Assembly: GCA_002794735.1 (NCBI GenBank) | Contig: NBAZ01000013.1 | Coordinates: 1 to 64,000, forward strand | Length of the DNA: 64,000 nt | Origin: Pyrrhoderma lamaoense | Taxonomy: Eukaryota; Basidiomycota; Agaricomycetes; Hymenochaetales; Hymenochaetaceae | Direction: 5' to 3' | In this document: positions 35,254 to 47,829 of the stretch, piece after piece | Numbering within the stretch: the stretch's first letter is position 1 | How the letters are laid out: each line of letters starts with the position of its first letter | Notes under the pieces: generated by a model | Told to the model about the DNA's origin: nothing | What the model saw: only the letters and a program-made list of their open reading frames with translations | Database searches by the model: none | Position numbers and translations under genes: made by a program

Positions 35254-38200
35254 ATGGCAAGAGACGGAACAAATCCTCGCCAACCCAAGATATACACCAA
35301 TAGCAACAGAAGGAAGAAAAAGGGCCCTGTCACGGATAAGTGCGAAAGGTAATATCATAATACCTCACTCTATTGATTTTGGAAGCTGATTATGAGCAAC
35401 AGACTCCCTCTGCCAATAGACTCTACACAGAAAGGACGAAAAAATGGGTTAGAAAAGGATAATAATCAAGGGACACTTGACACAACAACCCCACTTACCT
35501 CTCTGCATCTTAGTATGGAATCTTCAACTTGTGCCCGAGAGAAGACGCCCGATCGAATGCTAGAGGTGGTCGAGAAGGAGTCGCCAATAAAAGAAAGGCT
35601 AGGTGAAGGAAGTATATTCCGAAGATTATATGTAAAACAACAGCGTGCGGAGATAATCAAGTATCTGGAGAGCGAGGTCGCGCAAGATTCTTTAGATTAC
35701 TTCTTCCAAAACATCTTGCCCCCATCAGAACGGAATTTAACATTGAGAAGGTACTAAAACGGTGTATTAAAAATAATGCACTTAAAAGAAATAAAGCCAC
35801 AAAGGAGTACTCCTGGATTGCTTCTCCTTGGAACACAGTAATGCTCATGAAACCGAAATATATAACAAACCAATCATGAAGATATTCGACGAGATTACTA
35901 AGGCGGCTTTGGACAGTATAAAATGTAGAAAACCACGGGTTACGTGTTACGCTTATGCAGATGGAAACAGAGCTACTTGGTCGGAGAAAGATAGTGAACT
36001 CAAGCCAGATGCACATTTATTTCTGAAAAATTGCGAGGACTCTTATCCGAAGTTGCATAAAAGGAAGCATTGGTATAATGCTGCTTTCACTCTTCAATTT
36101 AAAAAGACCACAAAAGAAATAGATGAGTATAATGTAGGGTCTTTGATCTCCTACATATCTTCATATTGACATTATCATTATTACAGAACACGGAACAGAT
36201 TCTTCATAGCCTCCATCACTGCATGGCAATCGATCCATGTCGACGATTCACGCTTGGTGCAACCATTGAAGGGCGTCTCATGAGACTATGGTTCTATAGT
36301 CGAAGTATAATAATATGTAGCGACAAATTTGACTTCAATTCTGTAAGATTTTGGTACTTGATCATCTATATCTATTGACAATAGACTTTACAGGATCCAA
36401 AAACGATGATAAAAGTAGCTCTTTCACTCATATTTGCAGATACGGTTGATTTAGGATGGGATCCGACAGTCGTTGCAAGATATGATGGTAAACAACGGCT
36501 GTTTGATTTTGAAGTCGATGGAAAGCACTACAAGACAAGCTCGGCAAATATCATATCGGAGACGAAGGCAGATGGGATATACACTTCCGCGACTCGGATA
36601 TTTAAAGCGTTTACTAAGGATGACAAGGAAGAGAAGAAGCCTGTGATTATCAAGGATTACTGGCCTGCAGAAAGCTATGAGACGGAGGATGTGATACAGA
36701 GAATGATCTTAGAAGATATAGAAGACGAAAAAGAGCGGGAATTAGTTGAGAGTATGACGTTGACGCCGATTGCATCTGGGAGAGTCAGAGTAGGCGATCG
36801 AGAGGACCACACTGAACGGACTATTCTTCGTGGTAAAAGCCCGACTCTCAGATATAATATACATAGGCCAAATAGTCTATTCGGGAGTAAGAAAAGTGGC
36901 ACAAGAGCATTTGAAGGTTATAAAAAAGAGACGGACGGGCAAGACCGAGAAGCAGAGTACGATTTATCGGATAAGCAAAAGATATACGTTCATCGTTGGC
37001 ATTACCGTATAGTATTCAAAGAATATGCAGTGCCGTACTACAAATTACGGAGCTTGGACGACATGCTATCGGTTCTCGTATGTGCGGTGAAAGGCGAGTC
37101 TATAGTTTTTTGTGTATATTAATAATAACTAATTGTTCCACAGTTCTACGCGTGATCCACAAAGCAGGATGGGTGCACCGAGACCTTAGTACTGGAAATC
37201 TATATTTATATACTGATCCTGTCACTGGGGATAAGCATGGTCTTGTAGGAGATCTAGAGTACACAAAACGTGTTGGGAAAGGAGGCAAATGTGCCATCCG
37301 GACGGTAAAGCATATCATATATATCTGAAAAAGGGTTAGATCTCACTATTATCATCATTCATCTATAGTGCACATCGGATTTCATTGCAGTCGAGGTAGC
37401 TGAAAAAGACTATCGTTTTTGGCCCAACAATGTTAACAATACCATACCTCGTAATTCGGATGACCTCAATCAAGGGAAGGATGATACCGAAGGGGTTTGG
37501 GCCAATTATATTCACGATCTAGAATCTATTTGGTGGATCGTAGTTTGGACGCTTTTCACTTATCAAGATGCTTCAATAATTGTTCCAGAAGATGAAAAAT
37601 ACAACAAAAAGAGAAAAATGCAAGAATATACGGGGGCAACGTTGTTCAAGGGGAATATGGACCAAGTGACGCGTCGTAAACTTCTTTTCAGTAAAAACAA
37701 CTTTGATAACACTGTGAAAAAGATACCTGACGACTTATATAATCTGAAACTATTAGCTCGTAATCTCAGAGGGCTCTTGGTCGAAAACTATGAGAGGGAG
37801 GAGAAAAAAGGGATTGATCCCATATTACTGATGGATGGGGGGTCACTTCATGACAATTTCTTAACGTGTTTCAACAGATTTCCTTGTCAAAATATCAAAA
37901 TTGAAAGTATACTAGTACAACAGAAAAGGAGTGTTGAGGAAGTAAACTCCAAACGGAGTACTTATGACACCAGAGATGATGGTGAACGGCCGGAGAAAAA
38001 GTTGAAGTGCGTATTTTGTGGATAAACACTGGCCCAGATTACACGATTTGACTTACCCTCAACTATAGGCTTAATCAGAGACTGAAAGGAGCAGAATCGT
38101 CTCTATCAAATTGTTCTTCAGATCAAACTGCAGTTAAGGATTCAGAAGCTAGCTCAGAAAGGATGGTTCTCAGATCTATGCTAAAAAGTGGGCAGAGTAA

Positions 38201-38318
38201 GCCGAATAAACAACTCGTAGTTGAAATTTTAGTGCCACTAATGGTGCAAAGAGCTCCACGGGACATGCCATGCCGACGGATGGAGCCGTCAGTGCTTATG
38301 ACCACTACTGACGATTAG
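35254..38318 (+). CDS. FunK1 fungal-type protein kinase, copy 3 (frameshifted N-domain)
   Basis: Exons follow the family plan: 35254-35348, 35397-36133, 36187-36342, 36394-37093, 37144-37304, 37369-38006 and 38069-38318. Exon 2 has two one-base losses, at the C5 run near 35718-35723 (after FFQNILPP) and near 35825 (before EHSNAHETEIYNKP). Exons 3-6 read cleanly: ILHSLHHCMAIDPCRRFTLG, PVIIKDYWP (candidate Lys), HRWHYRIVFKEYAVPYYKL, WVHRDLSTGN (catalytic loop), GLVGDLEYTKR (DFG-like position is DLE), ANYIHDLESIWW and GGSLHDNF. Exon 7 ends at an in-frame TAG (38316-38318); the remaining tail codons (KATSTKSQKR, then TGA at 38366) follow in the same frame. Intron 4 uses a GC donor (AAAG|gcgagt). 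It is the most divergent full-length copy. Kinase core possibly functional; N-domain broken as sequenced. Confidence 0.8.
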
Positions 38319-39473
38319 CCAAAACATCTGAGTAAAGCTACATCAACGAAGTCACAGAAGCGGTGATAGGATAGTGAAATGATTTATGACTTATTCTATG
38401 TAACTACGATACATTTTCTATGTGTTCTTCATGGTTAATAAATTTGTTCTTGTTATGCACTGTATAGCAAACTATCTTCTCATACATTTTGGTGATTATC
38501 TAGGATTTATCTTGCTAACACGTGACTTATAGCGTAACTATCTAGTCCACAATACTATGTAGTATAACGCTTATCTTTACTTCAATTTACGCATATATTG
38601 TGAAGTATGAGGTTTACATCATAAGCAAGTCATTGACCGAAGCAGAGTAACAGTCTACCTAACAACTGTATAGATCCCGTATTACTATTCAATGAAGCTT
38701 GCTTTAATGAGACATGCCAGCAATCACTTCGGGGCTCTTGAAGGCCTTCAACTTGATAGACACTACAATGAGTTCTACGTCAATCTAGCCTAGATTATCT
38801 AGTTTTTACTGAAAGGTCTGTATTAATTTTCCCATAATATATCTTCCAGTCTGAATATTAAGCAAGGAAATGATATCTACTATCATCCTGTATGTATTAG
38901 CAATAGAAGCCGACTGTGGACTATATCGCAGTAATGTTGAATTAAATAGTCATTGTCTGGCGAACCGGTACATGGACACTAAGCCTAGTTTACTTTTTCA
39001 CCCCAGGTCCCCGCGTTTTTGACCTCTAACTGGTGATTTGCATGGCCCCTCATCCTTGACGTACAATACCAAAGAATCACTAATCAGGGTAAAAAAAGCA
39101 TAGAGGCTTGAGTTGACTCCTTGCGCTCGCAAAAGGACCTTCTAAATTTACACAGGTAATGCATAATGTGGGGTAAGCTTGCATCTAACTATCATACCAT
39201 GATTTTGTCACTGACACATTTCTCGATGTGACTAGCAATATTGATCTGTGCAAAAAGTGAAAAATATGCAAGTATGAGTTACTATGATACATGCGTACAT
39301 AGATTACTGCGATACCAAAAAAACGATTGTTCCAATATACAATCAATATACAATGGATAGAGACGTAGTAATGTGACACCAGATATCAGATACAAGGGTA
39401 TAATGGGCGATAAACGAGTTAATCATAGAAATGTAAAAAGTAAATCGCAGATTGACCATGAGATATGGGACTG
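38319..39473. other. Intergenic between FunK1 copies 3 and 4
   Basis: The first 48 bases are the untranslated remnant of the copy-3 tail. The rest is AT-rich with no supported exon. The two kinase genes converge here. Confidence 0.45.
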
Positions 39474-42400
39474 TCACCGTTTACGTGACTTTGAGGATGC
39501 AACCTTACTTTTTGGAAAAGTTGCTTGATGTTTAGCAGCGGTCTCAAGCACTGGTGGTCTTTTTCTTGCCATTGACCTTGTTATTCGTCGATTCGAATCC
39601 AGCGCTAGCTCCTTTTCCTTCAGTTTCTTCGGACTTTTCTTTCTACCTCGTACCAGCGCACGTTTCTTATTATTCAGATTTTTTTGTCTCCCTTTCACTT
39701 CAGAACTCAACGGCGCCTTCTTCGTATCGGCTCTTTGACCACAATCGGCACCAAGGTTCGATGCAGCGCTCTCTGCTATTCCTCTCCTCATGGGACGCCT
39801 TGCACCACCAGTGGTCTTGCGACTGCGAGCTCGAGCTCTTTGATTCCACTTATTTGGTTGACATCTTAAACCAGACCTAAGAACCATCCCATCTGCACCT
39901 GTCTCTGATTCCTGACTTACTTGACCTGGGGAGGACATCGATGAACCCGTGTCTACTTCCTTCAGTTCCTGTACAGCTCTGTTGACAAGGATAAATCAGT
40001 CTGTGTTCTATATTTAGAATGGAGCACGTACTTTAGCCTTTTTGCAGGCCGTTCTATATCATCTCGGTTGTCAGACGCTTTACGTTTGGAACGCGAGTTT
40101 TCGACTTCCTTTTCCCGTGCTTTCTCGATGGATTCAACGATTATGTTACGACGCGGAACTCCGTTCAAAACTGCCAAGATCTTGTCGTGAAGTGAGCCTC
40201 CGTCGGTCAGAAAAATAGGATCAACTCCTTTACTTTCCTCCTTCTCATAATACTCGATCAGATACCCTCTGACAAAACAAGCAATTGTTTTCAATTCATT
40301 TAAGCTATCAGGTATCTTGTTCGTGAGGATGCGGAACCTGGTATGACTGGTAACAACGAGAGAACGTTGTGAATTGTTCATACAGCTACTGAACAAGAGT
40401 CTACTGAACCGTCTTTGCATCTTTCTCATTTCTTTATATTCTTTGTTTTTCGAAGTAACCATTGAAGCATCTTGATAGATAAAAAGAGTCCAGACTACAA
40501 TCCACCATATGGATTCTAGATCGTGAATATAATTGGCCCAAACTCCTTCGTCACTGCTGCTCGCTACAGACCCCCTGAGTATGTTATAGTCGATATCTTC
40601 AAAATTTTCAGGTAATTGTATAACATCAGATTCTTTTTCAATGTCAAAATGATAAATTTGGTTGGTGATTTCAGAAGCCATGAAACCTGGTGTACCCTGC
40701 GAGTTTATGATAGTACCGATGAGCTCAAGCCCTTGTCCAGATAGACTAGAATTGACCTACCAATCGATCGTCACTCTTCTTCCCGGTACCCACCCGCTTC
40801 GCAAATTCAAGATCTCCAACAAGTCCACGTTTCTCCCCAGTAACGGGGTCGGTATATAAGTACAGATTTCCAGTACTAAGGTCCCTGTGCACCCATCCCG
40901 CTTTGTGAATCACGCGTAGAACTGTGGAACAATTAATAATATTTGATGTACACAAACAGCTGTAAACTAACCTTTCACCGCATATACGAGAACCAATAGC
41001 ATGTCATCTAGATTCCGTAACTTATCGTAAGGCACTGCATATTCCTTGAATACTATCCGGTAATGCCAACGGTGATTGTATATCCTTCTATTCTCTATTA
41101 CTTGACTAGCCAATTCTCGAATTCGCTCATCCGTCTCATCTCCGCAATCTTCAAGCTCAGTCACGCTACTGCTGGCACTCTTCAAATTACTATTTGGTAG
41201 ACGGATCCTATATCTGTTAATTGGACCTCTACCACGAAGAATAGTTTTTTCAGTGTGGTCCTCTCCATCACCCACCCTCACTCTCCCAGATGCAATCGGC
41301 GTCAACGTCATACTCTCAACCATTTCTCGCTCCTCTTCATCAGTGATATCTTCCAAAATCATACGTTGTATCACATCCTCCGTTTCACATCTATCTGTAG
41401 GCCAGTAGTCTTTGATAACTACCGGCATCTTCTCCTCTGCATCATCTTCAGTGAATGCCTTGTATATCCTAGTCGCCGAAGTATATATCCCATCCGCTCT
41501 TGAATCTGAGACAACGTTCGTCGAGCTCGTCCGGAAGTGTTTACCAGCAACATCAAAATCGAATACCCGTTCACCTCCAATGTACTTAGCAGTTACTGTC
41601 GGATCCCATCCCAGATCGACCTTATCTGCAAATACAAGTGAAAGGACAACCTTGATTAATGTTCTTGGTTCCTGTATCATATCTCGTCAGACATGATAGA
41701 ATAGATAAATAGATAAATAAACCATACCGCATCGAAATCAAATGCCACGCTGCATATTATTATACTTCGACAATAGAACCACAATCTCATTCGCCTCCCT
41801 TCAATGGTCGCACCAAGAGTGAAACGGCGACATGGTCGACACTCATGCAGTAATGGAGATTATGGAGTATCTGCTCCGCATTCTGTGAGAATATAGTTGT
41901 CAGTATCACATACAACTGATATTCTCACAAGTTACCTGGTATTCATCATAGTGTTCTGCATTCTGTAAAACAAGACTTTCAGCATCAGATTCAGTTGATT
42001 ATAGATTACGAGCCCACCTGGTATTCCACAAATACCGAGTCCGTGAGCCTTTTGAAGTGAAAGCTAAAAGCAGCATCATACCAATGTTTTCCGTCGTACT
42101 TTCGTGGATAAATGTCGTTGGGGTTGTTTAGGAATAAATGAGCATCAGGAGTGATTTCGCTACCTTTCATAGACCATGTAGTCCTACTCCCATTTGCATG
42201 AGCATAGCATGTAGCCTTCAGATCTTCATTCTCTGCATCCTTCAAAGCAGCCTTTGTTATCGTGTCAAACAGTTTCTCTATCGGTGTCCCAAGCACATCA
42301 GATTCATGGATTTTACGAGCACCACGACATATTGGGAAGCATTTCCAGTGATATGTTTTTGTGCGCTTATTTCTACGGAGTATCTTATCTTTGACACAAC

Positions 42401-42899
42401 ATTCCATGATGCGATCAATACTGAGTCCTGGTCGGACAGGAGGTAAGATATGTTCAAAGAAGTATTTCATAGAGCCAAGCGCAAATTCCCCTCCTGCGTA
42501 CTGAGTAATTTCTTCACGTCGAGGCTCAAGGAATAGCGTGTATGTTCTTCCCTTTTCACTTTCTCCTTGCGTTGCTTGTGTATCTTTCTCATTCGCTTCT
42601 TGATTTGGCGCAATTTCTCGAGTGCAACTTGAAGAGCTGATACTCGATGACGAAGTGGATGGAGAGAAACTGTTGGCAGATGGATTATAGTTAGTGGCTT
42701 TTCCCTTCCCTTTATCTTGCTTTTTGGGACTAGAATCCGCGGGTGCGTTAGATCCACTGAACGCAACAGTCAGTCTATAGAATGACAAATCACTAGATAT
42801 TCGCTACCTTGGATCGGTACCCATAACATCCTTCCCTTTTCCCTTTTCGTTTCTTGTGGTTCGCCTGCCTCGGCGAGTAGACTTAGTATTGGGTGCCAT
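39474..42899 (-). CDS. FunK1 fungal-type protein kinase, copy 4 (one frameshift in exon 3)
   Basis: Start MAPNTKSTRRGRRTTRNEKG at 42899. Main exons: 42808-42899, 42018-42774, 41728-41882, an N-lobe exon (to about 40970), an HRD exon (about 40924 down to 40757), a C-lobe exon and a tail exon to 39474. The core is well preserved: VVIKDYWPTD, HRWHYRIVFKEYAVPYDKL, IHKAGWVHRDLSTGN, GLVGDLEFAKR, GTPGFMASE, ANYIHDLESIWW, GGSLHDKILAVL. The complete basic tail includes NRRITRSMARK and ends SKSRKR. Exon 3 is 155 nt instead of 156: an A is missing near 41836 (MSVDP becomes MSVDH), breaking the frame unless it is an assembly error. A 27-nt exon-like cassette lies in intron 2 at 41936-41962. Exons 1, 7 and the promoter are nearly identical to copy 7. 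The tail suggests nuclear localisation (inference). Confidence 0.85.
41936..41962 (-). other. 27-nt chimeric exon-like cassette in FunK1-4 intron 2
   Basis: Minus-strand reading: acceptor 'ttttacag', then 27 nt encoding NAEHYDEYQ, then donor 'gtaact'. Its start copies the beginning of exon 3 (NAEQ) and its end copies the end of exon 2 (EYQ|g). It is a multiple of three and could be included without shifting the frame. No counterpart exists in copy 7. Confidence 0.45.
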
Positions 42900-43144
42900 T
42901 TCTGATGAGGTGGTTTTTGTCTAAGACTCAACTGCACTGAATCAGCGCATAAGCGTGAATGAAGACTGGAGTCACACGGATAACGCGACCTGTCACATTC
43001 CACCTTAGACGCGTTTCTTACGTGTTCTTATATACGAACACAAGATCTCCTTCATTCTCCCGGCCATCCATCCTTCATTATGTTTATGTCCAACGGCTTT
43101 CTATGAGAATGTAGTCTACCGCATTCCCTTGTAGTTTCCCATAG
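42900..43144. repeat. Duplicated FunK1 promoter region, copy 4 side
   Basis: Nearly identical to 54001-54244 upstream of copy 7, with only a few differences. It includes 'gtcacacggataacgcgacc' and 'ttatatacgaacacaagatc'. Homology ends at 'tttcccatag', exactly where the LTR-like element begins in copy 7. Presumed FunK1 promoter and 5' UTR. Confidence 0.7.
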
Positions 43145-43328
43145 GAATTATTGCCCAAATATTACGTAGTACCCCAGAGTTGTGCATATCTCAACTGAGA
43201 CAATACAATATACTTCAATAAATAGTATAATTCTCACACCTCGGATATAGGTGCTTGAGGTACTTAGAGAATAAGAACCCGTAAGGAATCGGAGAGAGTA
43301 CAGCTGATATTAGGGTACAAGAGAATTC

Positions 43329-43630
43329 ATGGCTTATGAAATCATTGATCAGACGTATTGCTTCAGACACAATGAACTAGATCATGCCGCAAAAGATCAT
43401 GGTAAAACAGGAAATAGAGATAATAAGGAAGTCCTTGGGATTTGTGCTAACTATATTCACAGTCTAGGGTCTATATAGTGAATCGTGTTACGGACACTTC
43501 TATATCATCAGGAGACTTCTACTTAGCTGCCTTAGACGGAAAAGAATATAGAGAAGCGAGACAAATGCAAGAATATACTAGCTCGCTGTTGTTAAATGGG
43601 AACATGGCTATGCTAGTTTTTCACACATTC
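43329..43630 (+). pseudogene. FunK1 kinase relic, copy 5 (C-lobe fragment)
   Basis: Plus-strand reading gives MAYEIIDQTYCFRHNELD, then ICANYIHSLGSI, matching the FunK1 exon-6 segment FMASEI..QIYHF...ANYIHDLESIWW. A TAG and TGA follow where WW should be. Further along, LAALDGKEYREARQMQEYTS matches the next part of exon 6. No other exon is present. A short dead fragment in opposite orientation to its neighbours. Confidence 0.75.
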
Positions 43631-44065
43631 TATATTCTCATATACTAAAACATCATAGAAAAAACTACACATATGCTCTTGGGATTACCAAGAAATTTCT
43701 GATATCTCTATGTTTGCATACATGTAATATGTACCTTAAACGAGTTGGCTTTCTTCCCAAGCGTGTATTATGAACCATTAGATTCTATTATTATGTTGTT
43801 GTTCCATGTTGTGTCGCCCTCGATCTCTCGCAAAAAAAATGTCAAAAATAATAATAATAAATATATCCGCATGTAGTACAATGTCTGTACAAATAACATC
43901 AACAAAACAAGAAACAGTACAGAAAAAGGTAGTCTTCTATACAAAATAAATTATAGTAATAAGTTACTGTAAAACAGATGCAGCAATAGAAATGGTAGGA
44001 CGGGGTGAATTGTCAAGCATAGTAATCGAAAGAGAAAAGAATGAGATAGAATATGAATAATGCTA
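43631..44065. other. AT-rich intergenic 3' of FunK1 copy 6
   Basis: No coding evidence. Contains A/T-rich simple stretches ('aataataataataaat' near 43848). Confidence 0.5.
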
Positions 44066-47000
44066 CTATCGGCGCTTCCGTGACTTCGTAGATGCAACTC
44101 TACTTTTCAAGCCGGATGCTTGAGTATTAGCAGTGGTCACAAGGCCTGCCAGTTTCATTCTCGTCATTGACCTTGTTATCCGCTGATTCTCAGCCAGAAC
44201 AGGAACCTTTTCTCTTGGCCTCCGTGTTCTATCTGAGGTTTTGCGATCCTGATTATTATTTTTGGTATTCAACTTTTTCTGTCTGGATTTCACTGCAGAC
44301 GTCAACGGCTTCTCCTCTGCAATTACTCTTGGTTTTCGAGTGATGCATTGGAGCGGAGGCAGGATGATAACTGGTATTAATCCCTTCGTGGGTCTATTCC
44401 CGCCACTAACGATATAACGATTGTGGCCACCAGCTCCCCTAGTCGACTTATTCTGTCTGTTTCTTAGCGCGGACCTAAGAACCATCCTATCTGCACTGGC
44501 TTTTGACTCCTTCGCCACAGCTTGACCTGAAGAACCATTAGATGAATCCGAGTCCGCTTTGATCAGTTCTAGCAAGGGTCTGTTTTTAGGTATATGTCAG
44601 TCTTTGTGAACTAGGAATAGGATAAGGCACGTACTTCAGTCTCTTTTCTGGTTGCTTAATATCATCTCTGGTTTCATATGTTTTCCGTTTATGCACTTCC
44701 CCAGCTTCCCTTCTACGTTGTCTCGCAATAGTCTCAACTTCAATGTTTCGACGAGGAGCTTCGCTGAGAGCCGCCAAGATCCCATCGTGAAGGGTTCCAC
44801 CGTCAGTCAATAGAATTGGACTGATCCTTTTACTTTCCTCCTCTCATAATGCTCGACCAATAGTTCCTGATAGTGACGATGATTGATTTCAGACCCATTA
44901 GGTTGTCGGGAGCAGTTCTCATGTATTCTCCGAACTTGTAAGGTATGGCGAGAAAAGCATATCGCTGCATATTTTGCATACTTCCGTCGAATAACAGCAA
45001 CCGAATAAGTTTGTGTATCTCTCATTTCTCTATATTCTTTGCTATCAGAAGCAACTAGGGAAGCCTCTTGAAACTTGAAAAGAGTCCAGGCCATGACCCA
45101 CCACATAGACTCCAGATCGTGGATATAATTTGCCCAAAATTTACAGCCACTCGTCTTGGATTCTCCCTTTCCAGACGCAAGCATTTCTTCTCAGCGATTA
45201 TCTGCGAAGTTCTTCAGAAATTCTTCTCATAGGACTTTCCTTATGAAACCCAAACATATATACTTGATTAAAAGTTCAAAGGCCATGAAATCAGGTGTAC
45301 CCTATTTATAAGTAAAGACAGAGATGAGTTCAGTTCCTTTACTGGATGAATGGAAGTTAACTTACCGCTCGTACGTCACCATCCTTCCCGCTACCTGCCC
45401 GCTTCGCGAGTTCCAAATCCCCAACAAGTCCCCGCTTCTCTCCAGTAACAGGGTCGGTATATAGGTACAAGTTTCCCGCACTGAGATCACGATGCACCCA
45501 CCCGGCCTTGTGAATCACGCGTAGAACTATGGAACAATCAGTTATATTTGATGTACACAGACAGCCGTAAACTAACCTTTCACCGCACATTCGAGAACTA
45601 ATAGCATGTCATCCAGATTCCGTAGCTTATTGTAAGGTACAGCGTATTCTTGATATACTATCCGATAATGCCAACGATGAACGTATATCCTTCGATCTTT
45701 TTGTTTACGAGATGGAACTGGTGCTCGCTCATCTTCTTCTTCAGAATCAGACGAACTGCTGTCGTCTCTCGCATTTGAACCATCCGGTAGACGTATTATG
45801 TGTCTGCTGATTGGGCCCTTACCCCGGAGGATAGTTTTTTCAGTGTGATCCTCTCCATCACCTACTCTCACTCTCCCAGATGCAGTCGGTGTCAGTGTCA
45901 TACGCTTAAACAGTTCCCGTTCCTCTTCATCACGAATATCCATAGAATCTTCTGCCATATTACATCCTCCGTTTCAAAATCATCTGGAGGCCAGTAGTCC
46001 TTGATCACCACCGGATTCTTCTCCTCCTGATCATCAACCGTAAACGCTTTGAATATCCGAGTCGCAGAAGTATATACATCATCTACCCTCGTCTCCGCTA
46101 TTATATTTTCCGTACTTGATTTATAATACCTCCCGTCAACCTCGAATTCAAACAGCCGTTGCTTACCATCATATTCTGCAACGACTGTCGGATCCCATCC
46201 TAAATCAGCCTTATCCGCAAACACGAGGGAAAGAACAACTTTGATCATCGTTCTTGGGTCCTGATATCATCGTTAGAGACTGAATGTAAGAATGATGTAG
46301 ATCTTACAGAGTCAATATCAAATTCCTTGCTGCATATGACTATACCTCGATTATAATGCCACAACCTCATCTGCCGTCCTTCGATGGTTGCTCCAAGCGC
46401 GAATCGGCGACATGGATCGATGGCCATGCAATGATGCATACTATATAGTATCTGATCTACATTCTGTAGATTATGACTGTCAGAGTCATACTAGGCCAGG
46501 GAAGTAAGAACTTACATGAAATTCATTATAAACACTGTCCAGGTCCTTCACAAAAAAGAGGCTGAAAGCAGAATTGTACCAGTGTTTCCCGTTGTACTTC
46601 TTTGGATAACTGTCACCGGGGCTATTGAGAAACAAGTGAACATCGGGATGGAATCTGCTATCTCTCATTGACCATATATCTTCGCTCTTTCCTGTATAAG
46701 CAGAACACGTAGTTTTCAAGTTTGTTGGGGCTACATTCTTCTCCATAGCGGCCTTTGTTATCGAATCGAATAGTTTCACAATGTGTGAGCCTTTCAGTAT
46801 GGACTTGGAGCCATTGCGGCGACTAGTGCGTGATGGAAAGCATTTCCAGGAGTATGAATTTGTGAATCTGCTTTTAACCAGAGTTTTGTTTTCGACACAA
46901 CGTTCAAATATTTGGTCGATATTGAAACCGGGTTTGATGGGAGGCAGAATATGCTCGAAGAAGTATTCCATCGATCCCTGCGCAACTTCGCCCCAGTATG

Positions 47001-47405
47001 CCATACGACTTCCTCGTATATGTGTCCAACGTATAAGACGCACTTCTTGGCGCCTTTACCATCTCTCTGTTTCGCTTGTGTATCCTTGACTACTTTCGGC
47101 GAATGATCTGGAGCAGTTTCTCGAGTGTGATTTACAGCTTTCACACCCAGGGGTGGCAAAGAGAAGGATACAAGGACGTCGGGTGTCTCGTTGTGAACGG
47201 CCCTTCCTTTCCCCTTAGCTTGCATTTTGGACCTAGAGCCCGCAGGTGAATTTGTTTCACTGAACTTGATAATCAGCCCCACACTGAGAATTGAAGCATT
47301 CGATACTCCTAACCTTTTGTAAGTACCCATAGTGGCCTTCCCCTTCCCCTTTTTATTTTTTGGTTTTGACAGGCCTCGACGAGCGGAGCTTTTGTTGACT
47401 GCCAT
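44066..47405 (-). pseudogene. FunK1 fungal-type protein kinase, copy 6 (several frameshifts)
   Basis: Closest relative of copies 1 and 8, same start MAVNKSSARRGLSKPK at 47405. At least four one-base losses relative to copy 1: a G5 to G4 run near 46990 (WHTGGEVAQG lost), near 45944 in the N-lobe (after WQKIL), near 45280 after GTPDFMAFE, and near 45005 (after KEYREMRDTQTY). Intact pieces include exon 3 (MHHCMAIDPCRRFALGATIE), exon 5 (VIHKAGWVHRDLSAGN; GLVGDLELAKR) and a full basic tail (NQRITRSMTRM, ending STKSRKRR at 44066). Intron 1 has lost the acceptor used in copy 1 (GGAG changed to GGGG); an upstream 'ctcag' would still splice in frame. The density of breaks argues for a pseudogene. Divergent from the intact EXPERA gene at 47830. 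Confidence 0.8.
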
Positions 47406-47829
47406 TGCAGAAGTAGTGGTTTATTTCAGAGTTACAGAGTTAAGAAACGCGCGAACGGAATATTAGTCACACGCGTAACGCGACTGTTCGCGTCGTGTCA
47501 CTGCTGTCACTGCGTGATAAGGAACAAAATCGGTGTCCAGAGTTGGGAAGTAAGCCGAAGTACACTTACCGTGTGCATTATAATTTTCATGCATTGCTAT
47601 TATATCCACTTGAGTGCTAAGAATATGGGAAGCAAGATAAGAGCAATATCTTCGACTAGACTTTTCTCTTGTTTCACGTATTGTGTCGCAAATTAAGATT
47701 TCATACATGTGATTCTGTGTCTAGATGTGAGCCATCATTTACCCACGTCTCATGTGCATTCAGTTTCTCCCACCAAGGACGACTAGGCCAATCTGTCTTC
47801 ACCTATCTTCATCTATTGTATAAGAAAGA
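47406..47829. promoter_or_regulatory. Divergent intergenic between FunK1-6 and EXPERA-2
   Basis: About 424 bp between divergent start codons, conserved in the three modules. It keeps the CG-rich 'cacgcgtaacgcgactgttcg' block near 47470. Inferred bidirectional promoter; the repeated conservation across a broken and two intact partners is the only evidence. Confidence 0.5.

Noticed and set aside
39554..39880. Plus-strand open frame of 108 codons (and its copy at 50674-51057)
   Set aside because: Antisense of the basic FunK1 tail exon; openness comes from the Lys/Arg-rich codon bias.
42138..42446. Plus-strand open frame inside FunK1 copy 4
   Set aside because: Antisense of exon 2, no independent motif.
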